DNA of 21,019 nucleotides from Cyclospora cayetanensis (lineage: Eukaryota; Apicomplexa; Conoidasida; Eucoccidiorida; Eimeriidae). The translations under genes were made by a program, and so were the position numbers. Below are positions 1-10,522 of the stretch, piece by piece (positions within the stretch are counted from its first letter, which is position 1; each line of letters opens with the position of its first letter). The stretch is taken from assembly GCF_002999335.1 (NCBI RefSeq), contig NW_020312276.1, positions 1-21,019 of the forward strand, in the 5' to 3' direction. The notes under the pieces were generated by a model. That model saw only the letters and a list, made by a program, of their open reading frames with translations. It was not told the origin of the DNA and made no database searches.

Positions 1-705
1 CTTGCGTGCTCAGATATTATCTATTGCATTGGCCGAAGCTGAAAGCGAGACGTGGAGTAGCGGATGGCATGCTTGTTTAGGAGAGCCTGAGGACCTTCGA
101 GTGGCTGTAGTTTTTCGATGTTTCGCTTTTGTAGTGAAAGCAGGCCTTGCGCTGATGGCGCGCATTCGCTAATGCCGGTCAGTTTGTGCGATGTCCAGCT
201 AGTGCGTTTTGCAGGTCATGTGCAGTTTGGGTGTGGGTGTGGATATGCAGCCAATGTGTCGTAGGTGTTGTTTGATACCACTGGTGCTTTAGACTTGTGG
301 TTAGGAGTGTTACAGGAGACTCGTATTCGTCCGTGCGTTTAGGGGACTCCTGCAGGAGGTTCGTGAGTAGGCAGCTTCTCTGTGCGCCAGTGGCAGTACG
401 GTGCGTGTGCTTCAATGTGCGTTGGTGTCGTCGTGTCGTATTGCATGTGCTCAAAGCAACAATGTCAATAGCGGCAATAGAAACGCTCATGTGAGTATGG
501 GCTATCCCCAATTGGTGCTTTGTGAGATGTAGGGATTTGTTCTATGGCGTGTGGATGGAGAAGTGGGCATTTGTTTCCAGCATATGGAATGCTTATACGA
601 CCTTGGCCATAGGATTAGAGTGGTTCTAGCACGAGCACATGGGCTAGCACTTGTCGTCCCTCTGATGCGGAATTGATCTGGAGGCTGGCAAACATTTGCA
701 CGCTG
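1..705 (+). repeat. Satellite unit, partial (right 705 bases)
   Basis: This is the tail of a unit whose first approximately 187 bases lie left of the window. It carries the left-half type junction (cgtggagtagcggatggcat near 50). A ctcctgcagg block near 346 is followed by gaggttcg, replacing the usual gactcgggcaggacgatg. The KpnI-like ggtacc found in many later units is gataccac here. It shares the junction ctcagatatt with the next unit only. Confidence 0.95.
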
Positions 706-719
706 CATGACTCAGGCAG
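703..719. repeat. Near-palindromic 17-mer centred on TGACTCA
   Basis: ctgcatgactcaggcag is symmetric apart from one base pair and the centre. The TGACTCA core is kept in 21 of 23 units and changed to TGCCTCA only in the last two (19431, 20323). The right arm gcag is gaag in several units. TGACTCA is the known recognition core of AP-1/GCN4-type bZIP proteins, but a site of this length arises easily by chance and is then copied by the array. Confidence 0.5.
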
Positions 720-1596
720 TGCGCTTTTTGCATGCAAAGGTGTGAGGTGTAGTATGTGCTTTTGCTGTAGCTAATGCATGTAGGATCAGGCCAGCACCTA
801 CCTTCTGTGCTGCAGTGGGATGGCTAGCATTGTTCTCATGTGCAGATGCTCGTTGAGGAGTAGGCTGCCCATTGCACTCGATGTGTGTTTAGCTTTGGTA
901 CTCAGATATTATGTATTGCATTGGCCGAAGCTGGAAGCGACAAGTTGAGTAGCGGATGGCATGCTTGTTTAGGAGAGCCTGAGGACCTTCGTGTGTCCGT
1001 AGTTCTTTGATGTTTCGCTGATGTACAGAATGCAGGCTTTGCGCTGATGGTGCGCATTTGCTAATGCCGGTCTGGGTTGGCGACGTCCAGGAAGTGGGTT
1101 ATGCAAGCCATGTGCGGTATGGATGTAGGTGCGGATAAGCAGCCAATGTGTCGTAGGTGTTGTTTATTACCACTGGTTCTTTAGACATGTGTTGCGGAGT
1201 GCTACTGCGGACTCGTTTGCGTCCGTGCGTTTAGGCGACTCGGGCAGGACGATGCTGAGTTGGCAGGTTATGTGGATGACAGTTAGAGAACGGGTCCTGT
1301 GGCTTAATCTGCGTTGGTGTCGTCGTGTCGTATTGCATGTGCTCAAAGCAACAATATCAATAGCGGCAATAGCATCGGTTATGTGAGTATGGGCTATCCT
1401 CAATTGGTGCTTTGTAAGATGTAGGGATTTGTTCTATGACATGTGCATGGAGAAGTGGTCAGTTGGTTTCAGCTAATTGAGTCTCATCCCTCTCTTGCCA
1501 TAAGAGTAAAGTGTTTCTAGCACGAGCACATGGGCTAGCACTTGCCGTCGCTCTGATGTGGAACTCATAAGCAGGGTGGTGAACATTTGCACGCTG
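706..1596 (+). repeat. Satellite unit, 891 bp
   Basis: The central palindrome is reduced to 12 bases (727-738). It shares the ctcagatatt junction with the preceding unit. Distinctive blocks are gagaacgggtcctgtggct near 1287 and a strongly altered stretch near 1470-1500 (ctaattgagtctcatccctc) where other units read like cgtatggaatcgttatgcga. The end has aactcataagcaggg instead of the common aattgatctggagg. Confidence 0.96.
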
Positions 1597-2488
1597 CATG
1601 ACTCAGGAAGTGCACTTCTTGCACACAACGGTGTGGAGTGTAGTATGTGTTTTTTCCTGTAGCTAATGCATGTAGGGTCAGGCCAGCACCTAGCTTATGT
1701 GCTGCAGTGGGATGGCTAGCACTGTTGTTATTTGCAGCTGCACGTTGAGGAGTATGCTGCTCACTGCACTCGATGTGTTTTCACTTGGACGGTCCTATAT
1801 TATCTATTGCAGTACCAGAAGCTGAAAGCGATAAGTGTAGGACCGAGCGGCATCCTTGTTTAGGAGAGCCTAAGCACCTTCGAGGGGCTATGGTTCTTTG
1901 ATGTTTCGCTGTTGTACTGAGTTCGGCCTTTGCCCTGATGGTGCGCATTGGCTAATGCCGGTCTGCGTTGGTGATGTCCAGCTAGTGGGTTGTGCAACGC
2001 ATGTGCGGTATGGTTGTGGGTTCGGATAAGCAGCCAATGTGTCATAGGTGTTGTTTAGTATCACTGGTTCTTTAGGCTTGTAGTGCGGAGTGTTACTGCA
2101 GACTCGCATGCGTCCGTGCGTTTAGGCGACTCGGGCAGGACGATGCTGAGTTGGCAGGTTCTCTGGAAGATAGTGGCAGTACTGTTGCTGTGCTTTAATC
2201 TGCGTTGGTGTTGTCGTGTCGTATTGCATGTGCTCAAAGCAACAATATTAATACTGGCAGTAGAATCGCTTATGTGAGTGTGCGCTAAGTGGAATTGGTG
2301 GTTTGTAAGATGTAGGGATTTGTTCTATGGCATGTGTTTGCAGAATTGGTCAGTTGATTTCAAAGGATGGAATCGTTACGCAAGCTTGGCGATAAGGCTA
2401 GAGTGGTTTTAGCACGAGCACATGGGCTAGCACTTGCCGTCGCTCTGATGTGGAATTGGTCTGGAGGCTGGTGATCATTTGCACATTG
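1597..2488 (+). repeat. Satellite unit, 892 bp
   Basis: The palindrome near 1620 is destroyed (cttgcacacaacgg). It carries gtaggaccgagcggcat near 1838, the junction form that dominates only after 10.75 kb, so this left-hand unit is an early example of the right-hand type. Other marks are ggcctttgccctgatg near 1925 and cattggctaatgccgg near 1948. Confidence 0.96.
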
Positions 2489-3376
2489 CATGACTCAGGC
2501 AGTGCGCTCTTTGCATGCAAAGGTGTGGGGTGTAGTATGTGCTTCCTGCAACTAATGCATGTAGGGTCAGGCCAGCACCTACCTTCTGTGCTCTAGTGGG
2601 ATGGCTAGCACTGTTGTTACGTGGGGTTGCACGTTGAGGAGCAGGCTGCGCACTGCATTCCAAGTTTGTTTCACTTGGATGCTCCGATATTATATATTAC
2701 AGTGGCAGAACGTGAAAGTGACAAGTGCAGTAGCATGTGACGTGCTTATTTAGGAGAGCCTGAGGACTTTCGAATGTCTGTAGTTCTTTGATGTTTCGCT
2801 GTTGTACAGAATGCAGGCTTTGCGCTGCTGGTGCGCATTAGCTAATGCCGGTTAGTTTCTGCGATGTCCAGCTAGTGGGTTGTGCAAGCCAAGTGAGGTT
2901 TGGATGTGGGAGCCGATATGCAGCCCATGTGTCGTAGGTGCTGTTTAGTACCACTGGTTTTTTAGATGTGTGTTGCGGAGTGTTACTGGATCCTCGCAGG
3001 CGTCCGTGCGTTTAGGGGACTCCGGGCCGACGATGCTGAGTTGGCAGGTTCTTTGAAAGGCAGTGGGAGCACTGTTGCTGTGCATAAATCTGCGTTGGTG
3101 TCGTCGTGTCATTGCATGTGCCCAAAGCAACAATCTCAATAGCGGCAATAGAACTGCTCATGTGAGTATGGGCTATCCCCAGTTGGTGGTTTATAAGATG
3201 TAGGGATTTGTTCTATGGCATGTGGATGGAGAATTGGTCAGTTGTTTCCAGCGTATGGAATCGTTACGCAAGCTTGGCGATAAAACTAGATTGGTTCTAG
3301 CACGAGCACATGAACTAGCGCTTGTCCGCACTACAATGCGGAATTGGTCTGGAGGCTGGCAAACATTTGCACGCTG
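2489..3376 (+). repeat. Satellite unit, 888 bp
   Basis: It has a perfect 14-base palindrome (2509-2522). The block usually reading gtcgtattgcatgtg lacks two bases here (gtcattgcatgtg near 3108), which breaks the open frames of neighbouring units. The junction near 2730 is a private form, cagtagcatgtgacgtg, and the unit contains gctgctggtgcgcattag near 2823. Confidence 0.96.
2509..2522. repeat. Perfect 14-base palindrome, once per unit in part of the array
   Basis: ctttgcatgcaaag reads the same on both strands. Perfect copies lie at 2509, 3397, 5185, 6972, 9649, 12301, 15878 and 18557. 12-base versions lie at 727, 13195, 14084 and 20344. The other 11 units have one or more symmetry-breaking changes. 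It always lies about 20 bases after the catgactcag anchor. No function is assigned. Confidence 0.85.
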
Positions 3377-4271
3377 CATGACTCAGGCAGTGCACTCTTT
3401 GCATGCAAAGGTGTGAGGTGTAGTATGTGCTTTTCCTGTAGCTAATGCATGTGGGCTCAGGCCAGCACCTAGTTTCCGTGCTCTAGTGGGATGGCTAGCA
3501 CTGTTGTTATTTTCAGTTGCAAGTTGCGGAGTAGACTGCGCACTGCACTCAGTGTGTGTTTCACGTGGTTGCTCCGATATTATCTTTTGCATTGGCCGAA
3601 GCTGAAAGCAACAGGTGGAGTTGCGTGTGGCATCCTTGTTTAGGAGAGCCTGAGGACCTTCGAGTGTCTGTAGTTCTTTGATGTTTCAGTTTTGAAGTCA
3701 ATGCAGGCTTTGCGCTGATGGTGCGCATTTGCTAATGCCGGTCTGCGATGGTGATGTCCAGCAAGTGGGTTACGCAAGCAAAGTGCGGTATGGGTGTGGG
3801 TGCGGAGATGCATCCAATGTGTCGTAGGTGCTGTTTGATACCACTGGTTTTTTCTTTAGACTTGTGTTGCTGAGTGTTACAGTAGACTCGCAGGCGTCCG
3901 TACGTTTAGGCGACTCGGGCAGGACGATGCTGAGTTAGCAGGTTCTCTGTGCGCCAGTGGCAGTTCGGTTCCTGTGCTTTAATCTGCGTTGGTGTCGTCG
4001 TGTCGTATTGCATGTGCCCAAAGCAACAATATCGATAGCGGCAATAGAATCCCTCATGTGAGTATGGGCTAAGCCCAATTGGTGGTTTGTAGGATGTAGA
4101 TGTTTGTTCTATGGTTGTGTTTGGAGAAGTGGTGAGTTGTCTCCAGCTAATGGAATCCCTATGCGAGCGTGGCCATAAGACTAGAGTGGTTCTAGCACCA
4201 GCACATGGGCTAGCACTAGCCATCGCTCTGATGGGTTATTTATGCGCAGGCTGGTGAACATTTGCACGCTG
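3377..4271 (+). repeat. Satellite unit, 895 bp
   Basis: It has a perfect 14-base palindrome (3397-3410). A short T-rich insertion (ggttttttctttagac near 3846) accounts for part of its extra length. The block near 3805 reads gcggagatgcatccaatg rather than gcggataagcagccaatg. Its end, gggttatttatgcgcagg at about 4233, recurs three units later at 6913. Confidence 0.96.
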
Positions 4272-5164
4272 CATGACTCAGGAAGTGAGCTCTTTGCGTC
4301 CAAAGGTGTGGAGTGTAGTATGTGCTTCTTCCTGTAGCTGATGCATGTAGGGTCAGACCAGCACTTTGCTTCTGTGCTGCAGTGGGAAGGCTAGCACTGT
4401 TGTTATTTGCAGTTGCACGTTGAAGAGTAGGCTGTGCACCGCACTCAATGTGTGTTTCACTTGAATGCTACTATAGTATCTATTGCATTGGCCAAAGCTG
4501 AAAGCGACAGGTGGAGTAGCGGGTGGCATCCTTGTTTAGGAGATCCTAAGCACCTTCGAGTGCCTGTAGGTCTTTGATGTTTCGCTTTTGTACAGAATGC
4601 AGGGTTTGCGCTGATGGTGCGCATTTGCTAATGCCGCTTAGTTTGTGCGATGTCCAGGTAGTGGGTTGTGCAACGCATGTGCGGTATGGGTGTGGGTGCG
4701 GATAATCAGCCCATGTGTCGTAGGTGTTGTTTGGTACCACTGGTTCTTTAGACTTGTGGTGCGGAGTGTTACAGGACACTCTCGTGCGTCCGTGCGTTCA
4801 GGCGGCTCGGGCAGGACGATGCTGAGTCGGCAGCTCGTCTGCCTGCCAGTGGCACTACGGCTACTGTGCTTTAATCTGCGTTGGTGTCGTCTTGTCGTAT
4901 TGCATGTGCCCAAAGCAACAATATCAATAGGAGCAATAGCATCGCTCATGTGCGTATGTGCTAAGCTCAATTGGTGCTGTGGTGAATGTATAAGCTGGGT
5001 CTATGGAACGTGGATGGAGAATTGGTCAGTTGTTTTCAAGGTGTGGCACCGTGAGGCAAGCTTGGCCATAAGACTCGAGTGGTTCTAGCACCAGCACATG
5101 GGCTAGCACTTGCCATCGCTTTGATGGGTTGTTGATCTGGAGGCTTGCAAACATTTGCACGCTG
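4272..5164 (+). repeat. Satellite unit, 893 bp
   Basis: The palindrome is lost (tttgcgtccaaag). This unit shares many private variants with the unit starting at 6952, three positions on: ggtcagaccagcactttg near 4351, agatcctaagcacc at 4541, and the cttgtcgt block near 4890. Its later part (4936-5040) instead matches a unit five positions on. It also shares a 22-base block starting at 4831 with the unit starting at 15858. Confidence 0.96.
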
Positions 5165-6055
5165 CATGACTCAGGCAGTGCATTCTTTGCATGCAAAGGT
5201 GTGGAGTGTAGTATGTGCTTTTCCTGTAGCTAATGTATGTAGGGTCAGGCCAGCACCTAGCTTCTGTGTGCTCTAGTGGGAAGGCTAGCACTGTTGTCAT
5301 GTGCAGTTGCACGTTGAGGAGTATGCTGCGCACTGCACTCAATGTGTGTTTCACTTGAATGCTACTATAGTATCTATTGCATTGGCCAAAGCTGAAAGCG
5401 ACAGGTGGAGTAGCGTGTGGCATCCTTGTTTAGGAGAACCTGAGGACCTTCGAGTGTCTGTAGTTCTTTGACGTTTCAGTTTTGTACTGATTGCAGGCTT
5501 TGCGCTGATGGTGCGCATTTGCTAATGCCGCTTAGTTTGTGCGATGTCCAGGTAGTGGGTTGTGCAAGCCATGTGCGGTATGGGTGTGGGTGCGGATAAT
5601 CAGCCAATGTGTCGTAGGTGCTGTTTAGTACCACTGGTTCTTTAGACTTGTGGTGCGGAGTGTTACAGGAGACTCGCAAGCATCGGTGCGTTTTGGCGAC
5701 TACTGCAGGACGATGCTGAGTTGGTAGGCTCTCTGCATGCCAGTGGCAGTACTGTTGCTGTGCATAAATCTGCGTTGGTGTCGTCGTGTCGTATTGTATG
5801 TGCCCAAAGCAACAATGTCAATAGCGGCAATAGGAGCGCTCATGTGAGTGTGGGCTATCCCCAATTTGTTGTTTGTAAGATGTAGGGATTTGTTCTATGG
5901 TTGTGTTTGGAGAAGTGGTCAGTTATTTTGAACGTATGGAATCGTGATGCGAGCTTGGCCATGAGACTCGAGTGGTTTAGCAAGAGCACATGGGCTAGCA
6001 CTTGCCGTCGTCTGATGCGGAGTTGATAAGCAGGCGGGCAAACATTTACACGCTG
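5165..6055 (+). repeat. Satellite unit, 891 bp
   Basis: It has a perfect 14-base palindrome (5185-5198). The segment from 5341 is identical to that from 4447 in the previous unit for more than 70 bases, including the private gaatgctactatagtatc, so the two exchanged sequence recently. It carries catcggtgcgttttggcg near 5691 and a shortened cgtcgtctgatg near 6006. Confidence 0.96.
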
Positions 6056-6951
6056 CATGACTCAGGCAGTGCACTCTTTGCATGCAAGGGTGTGGGGTGT
6101 AGTATGTGCTTTTCCTGTAGCTAATGCATGTAGGGTCAGGCCATCACCTAGCTTCTGTGTGCTGCAGTGGGATGGCTAGAACTGTTGTCATGTGCAGATG
6201 CACGTTGACCAATAGGCTGCGCACTGCACTCAATGTGTGTTTTACTTGGATGCTCCAATATTATGTATTGCATTGGCCGAAGCTGAAAGCGACAAGTGGA
6301 GTACCGTGTGGCATCCTTGTTTAGGAGAACCTGAGGACCTTCGTGTGTCTGTAGTTCTTTGATGTTTTGCTGTTGTACTGAATGCAGGCTTTGCGCTGAT
6401 GGTGCGCATTTGCTAATGCTGGTACGCTTTTTTGCGATGTGCAGGAAGTGGGTTGTGCAAGCCATGTGCGGTTCGGGTGTGGGGGCGGGTATGTGGCCAA
6501 TGTGTCGTAGGTGTTGTTTGGTACCACTCGTTGTTTAGACTTGTGATGCGGACTCTTACAAGATACTCGCATGCAGCCTTGCGTGTAGGGGACTCCGGGC
6601 AGACGATGCTGAGTTGGCAGGTTCTCTGTGCGCCAGTGGCAGTACAGTTCCTGTGCTTTAATCTGCATTGGCGTCGTGGTGTCGTATTGCATGTGCTCAA
6701 AGCATCAATATCAATAGCCGCATCGAAATTGCACATGTGAGTATGGGCTAAGCCCAATTGGTTGTTTGTAAAATGTAGAGGTTTGTTCTATGGCATGTGG
6801 ATGGAGAAGTGGGCAGTTGTTTTGAACGTATGGAATCGTAATGCAAGCTTGGCCATAAGACTATAGTGGTTCTAGCACGAGCACATGGGCTAGTACTTGC
6901 TGTCGCTTTGATGGGTTATTTATGCGCAGGCTGGTGAACATCTGCACACTG
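6056..6951 (+). repeat. Satellite unit, 896 bp
   Basis: The palindrome is imperfect (gcatgcaaggg). Private blocks are gttgaccaataggctg near 6205, gctggtacgcttttttgcg near 6418 and gcgggtatgtggccaatg near 6485. It ends with the gggttatttatgcgcagg variant shared with position 4233. Confidence 0.96.
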
Positions 6952-7844
6952 CATGACTCAGGGAGTGCGCTCTTTGCATGCAAAGGTGTGGAGTGTAGTA
7001 TGTGCTTTTCCTGTAGCTAATGCATGTAGGGTCAGACCAGCACTTTGCTTCTGTGTGCTGCAGTGGGATGGCTAGAACTGTTGTTATTTGCAGTTGCACG
7101 TTGAAGAGTAGGCTGCACTCTGCACTCAATGTGTGTTACACTTGGATGCTCCTATAGTATCTATTGCATTGGCCGAAGCTGAAAGCGACAGGTGGAGTAG
7201 CGGGTGGCATCCTTGTTTAGGAGATCCTAAGCACCTTCGAGTGCCTGTAGGTCTTTGATGTTTCGCTTTTGTACTGATTGCAGGCTTTGCGCTGACGGTG
7301 AGCATTTGCTAATGCCGGTTAGTTTTTGCGATGTGCAGGAAGTGGGTTGTGCAAGCCATGTACGATATGGGTGTGGGGGCGGATAAGTAGCCAATGTGTC
7401 GTAGGTGTTGTTTGGTACCACTGGTTCTTTAGACTTGTGGTGCGGACTGTTACAAGAGACTCTCATGCGTCCGTGCGTTTAGGTTGCTCGGGCAGGACGA
7501 TGATGAGTTGGCAGGTTCTCTGTGCGCCAGTGGCAGTAGGGCTACTGTGCTTTAATCTGCGTTGGTGTCGTCTTGTCGTATTGCATGTGCCCAAAGCGAC
7601 AATATCAATAGCGAGAATAGAACCGCTCATGTGCGTATGCCTAAGCGGAGGCGGTGCTTTGTAAGCTGTAGGGATTTCTTCTATGGCATGTGTTTGGAGA
7701 AGTGGTCAGTTGTTTTTAGCCTATGAAGTCTCCTTGCTCGTTGGCCCGTATGCCTAGAGTGCTTCTAGCAAGAGCAGATGGGCTAACACTTGCCGTCGCT
7801 TTGACGGGTTATTGACCTGGAGGCTGGTGAACATTTGCACGCTG
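6952..7844 (+). repeat. Satellite unit, 893 bp
   Basis: It has a perfect 14-base palindrome (6972-6985). It is the three-unit partner of the unit at 4272, with a constant offset of 2680-2681 bases from about 4231 to 4870. Near 7635 the usual gtatgggctaagcccaattg is altered and shortened to gtatgcctaagcggaggcgg. Near 7728 gtctccttgctcgttggccc is private. Confidence 0.96.
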
Positions 7845-8735
7845 CATGACTCAGGCAGTGCACTCATTGCATGGAAAGGTGTGGGGTGTAGTATGTGCTT
7901 TTCCCTGTAGCTAATGCATGTAGGGTCAGGCCAGCACCTAGCTTGTGTGCTCTAATGGGATGGCTAGAACTGTGATTATATGGAGTTGCATGTTGCGGAG
8001 TATGCTGCGCACTGCGCTCAATGTGTGTTACACTTGGATGCTCCTATATTCTCTATGCCGATGCCCGAAGCTGCAAAGCTACACATGGAGTAGCGGGTGG
8101 CATCCTTGTTTAGGAGAGCCTGAGGACCTTCGAGTGTCTGTAGTTTTTTTTGATGTTTCGCTGTTGCATTTTACGCAGGCTTTGCGCTGCTGGTGCGCAT
8201 TTGCTAATGCCGATTAGTTTTTGCGATGCCCAGCTAGTGCGTTGTGCAAGCCATGTGCGGTATGGGTGTGGGTGCGGATATGCAGCCAATGTGTCGTAGG
8301 TGTTGTTTGGTACCACTGGTTCTCTAGACTTGTGGTGCGGAGTGTTACAGGAGACTCGCAGGTGTCCGTGCGTTTAGGTTGCTCGGGCAGGACGATGCTG
8401 AGTAGTCCTGTTGAAGTCAATGGCAGTACTGTTGCTGTGCTTCAATGTGCGTTGGTGTCGTCGTGTCGTATTGCATATGCTCAAAGCAACAATCTCAATA
8501 AAGTCAGTAGAATCGCTTATGTGAGAATGGGCTGTGCGGAGTTCGTGCTTTGTAAGACGTAGGAATTTGTTCTATAGCACGTGTTTGCAGAAGTGGTCAG
8601 TTGTTTTCAGCGTATGGAATTGTAATGCGTTTTTGGCCATATGCCTAGAGTGGTTCTAGCACGAGCACATGGGCTAGCACTTGTCTTCGCTCTGATGCGG
8701 AATTGGTCTGGAGGCTGGTGAACATTTGCACGCTG
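7845..8735 (+). repeat. Satellite unit, 891 bp
   Basis: The palindrome is broken (cattgcatggaaag). The block near 8050 is heavily changed (ctctatgccgatgcccgaag, then cacatgg). A run of eight T at about 8144 and a cattttacgcagg block are shared with the unit two positions on. Near 8401 agtagtcctgttgaagtcaa replaces the common agttggcaggt block. Confidence 0.96.
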
Positions 8736-9628
8736 CATGACTCAGGCAGTGCACTCTTTGCGTCCGAAGGTGTGAGGTGTAGTATGTGGTTTTTCTTGCA
8801 GCTAATGCATGTAGGGTCAGGCCATCACCCTGCTTCTGTGCTGCAGTGGGATGGCTAGCACTGTTGTTATGTGCAGCCGCACGTTGAGCCGCAGGCTGCT
8901 CACTGCACTCAGTGTGTGTTTCATTTGGATGCTCCGATATTATCTATTGCATTGGTGAAAGCTGAAAGCGACAAGTATAGGACCGAGCGGCATCCATGCT
9001 TACGAAAGTTTTAGGACCTTCGAGTGTCTGTAGTTCTTTGGTGCTTCGCCGTTGTACTGAATGCAGGCTTTGCGCTGATGGTACGCATTTGCTAATGCCG
9101 GCCTGCGTGGGCGATGTGCAGCAAGTGCGTTCTGCAAGTCATGTGCAGTTTGGGTGTGGGGGCGGGTATGCGGCCAATGTGTCGTAGGTGTTGTTTGGTA
9201 CCACTGGTTTATCAGACTTCTGTTACGGAATGTTACACTAGACTCCCGTGCGGCCTTGCGTTTAGGTGGCTCGGGCAGGACGATGCCGAGTTGGCAGGTT
9301 CTCTTCATGCCAGTGGCAGTAGGGCTCCTGTGCTGTAATCTGCATTGGTGTCGTCGTGTAGTATTGCATGTGCTCAAAGCAACAATATCAATAGGAGCAA
9401 CAACATCGCTCATGTGCGTATGTGCTATGCACAATTGGTGTCGTGTTGGATGTGTAAGCTGGGTCTTTGGAACGTGGATGGAGAATTGGTCAGTTGTTTT
9501 CAACGTATAGAATCGTTATTCCAGTGTGCCCATATGATCAGAGTGTCTCTAGCGCGAGCACATGCGCTAGCACTTGCCGTCGCTTTGATGGGTTGTTGAT
9601 CTGGAGGCTGGTGAACATTTGCACGCTG
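8736..9628 (+). repeat. Satellite unit, 893 bp
   Basis: The palindrome is broken (tttgcgtccgaag). It carries the right-half junction gtataggaccgagcggcat near 8973, followed by a private stretch (catgcttacgaaagttttag, 8996-9015) where nearly all other units have cttgtttaggagagcctga. Positions 9405-9500 match 4936-5040. Confidence 0.96.
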
Positions 9629-10522
9629 CATGACTCAGGCAGTGCACTCTTTGCATGCAAAGCTGTGGGGTGTCGTATGTGCTTTTCCCTGTAGCTAATG
9701 CATGTAGGGTCAGGCCAGCACCTAGCTTGTGTGCTGCAGTGGGATGGCTAGCACCGTTGTTATTTGCAGGTGCATGTTGAGGAGTAGGCTGCTCACTGCA
9801 CTCAATGTGTGTTTTACTTGGATGCTCCAATATTATCTATTGCATTGGCAAAAGCTGAAAGCGACAGGTGGAGTAGCGGATGGCATCCTTGTTTAGGAGA
9901 GCCTGAGGACCTTCGAGTGTCTGTAGTTTTTTTTGATGTTTCGCTGTTGCATTTTACGCAGGCTTTGCGCTGCTGGTGCGCATTTGCTAATGCCGGTCTG
10001 CGTTGGCGATGTTCAGAAAGTGGGTTGTGCAAGCCATGTGCAGTTTGGGTGTGGGTGCGGATAAGCAGCCAATGTGTCGTAGGTGTTGTTTGGTACCACT
10101 GGTTCTTTAGACTTGTGGTGCGGAGTGTTGCAGTAGACTCACATGCGGCCTTGCGTTCAGGTTGCTCCGGTAGGACGATGCTGAGTTGGCAGGTTCTCCG
10201 TGCGCCAATGGCAGTACTGTTGCTGTGCATAAATCTGCGTTGGTGTCGTCGTGTCGTGTTACATGTGCTCAAAGCAACAATGTCAATAGGAGCAATAGCA
10301 TCGCTTATGTGAATCTAGCCTTAGCCGAGTTGGTGCTTTGTAAGATGTAAAGGCTTATTCGGTGGCATGTGTTGGAGAAGTGGTCAGTTGTTTCCCACGT
10401 ATGGAATTCGTATGCAAGCTTGGCCATATGCCTAGAGTGGTTCTAGCACCAGCACATGGGCTAGCACTTGCCGTCGCTTTGACGAAGAATTGATCTGGGG
10501 GCTGGTGAACATTTGCACGCTG
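9629..10522 (+). repeat. Satellite unit, 894 bp
   Basis: It has a perfect 14-base palindrome (9649-9662). Positions 9884-9995 are identical to 8101-8212, two units back. Near 10312 gaatctagccttagccgag replaces the usual gagtatgggctaagcccaa. It is the last unit with the ggagtagcgg junction type. Confidence 0.96.

Noticed and set aside
4645..5088. 147-codon plus-strand frame overlapping a 110-codon minus-strand frame
   Set aside because: Both strands are open at once and neither has homologous in-frame counterparts of constant length in other units; this is best explained by repeat sequence with few stops.
5072..5110. Possible tRNA or polymerase III promoter (ggttctagcacc resembling a B box, tggctagcac resembling an A box)
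   Set aside because: The B-box-like element lacks the key purine, the spacing and order of boxes are wrong, and no cloverleaf could be formed around it on either strand.
5580..5660. Protein with repeated His/Pro/Thr residues (HTHTHTAH or PHPHPYRT) on the minus strand
   Set aside because: These come from the short cacccacacccataccgc block read in two frames; both frames appear in different units, so the peptide pattern has no frame preference.
9000..9503. 167-codon open frame on the minus strand
   Set aside because: It is the longest frame on that strand but covers the same satellite block as plus-strand frames. Its equivalents in other units are shifted or stopped by small indels, it has no recognisable domain, and its length is within chance for this base composition.
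9809..10312. 167-codon open frame on the plus strand with a hydrophobic stretch
   Set aside because: The frame runs through three different sub-blocks of the repeat and is not kept in neighbouring units. Hydrophobic and Cys/Trp/Val-rich translations are expected from a G+T-rich strand.
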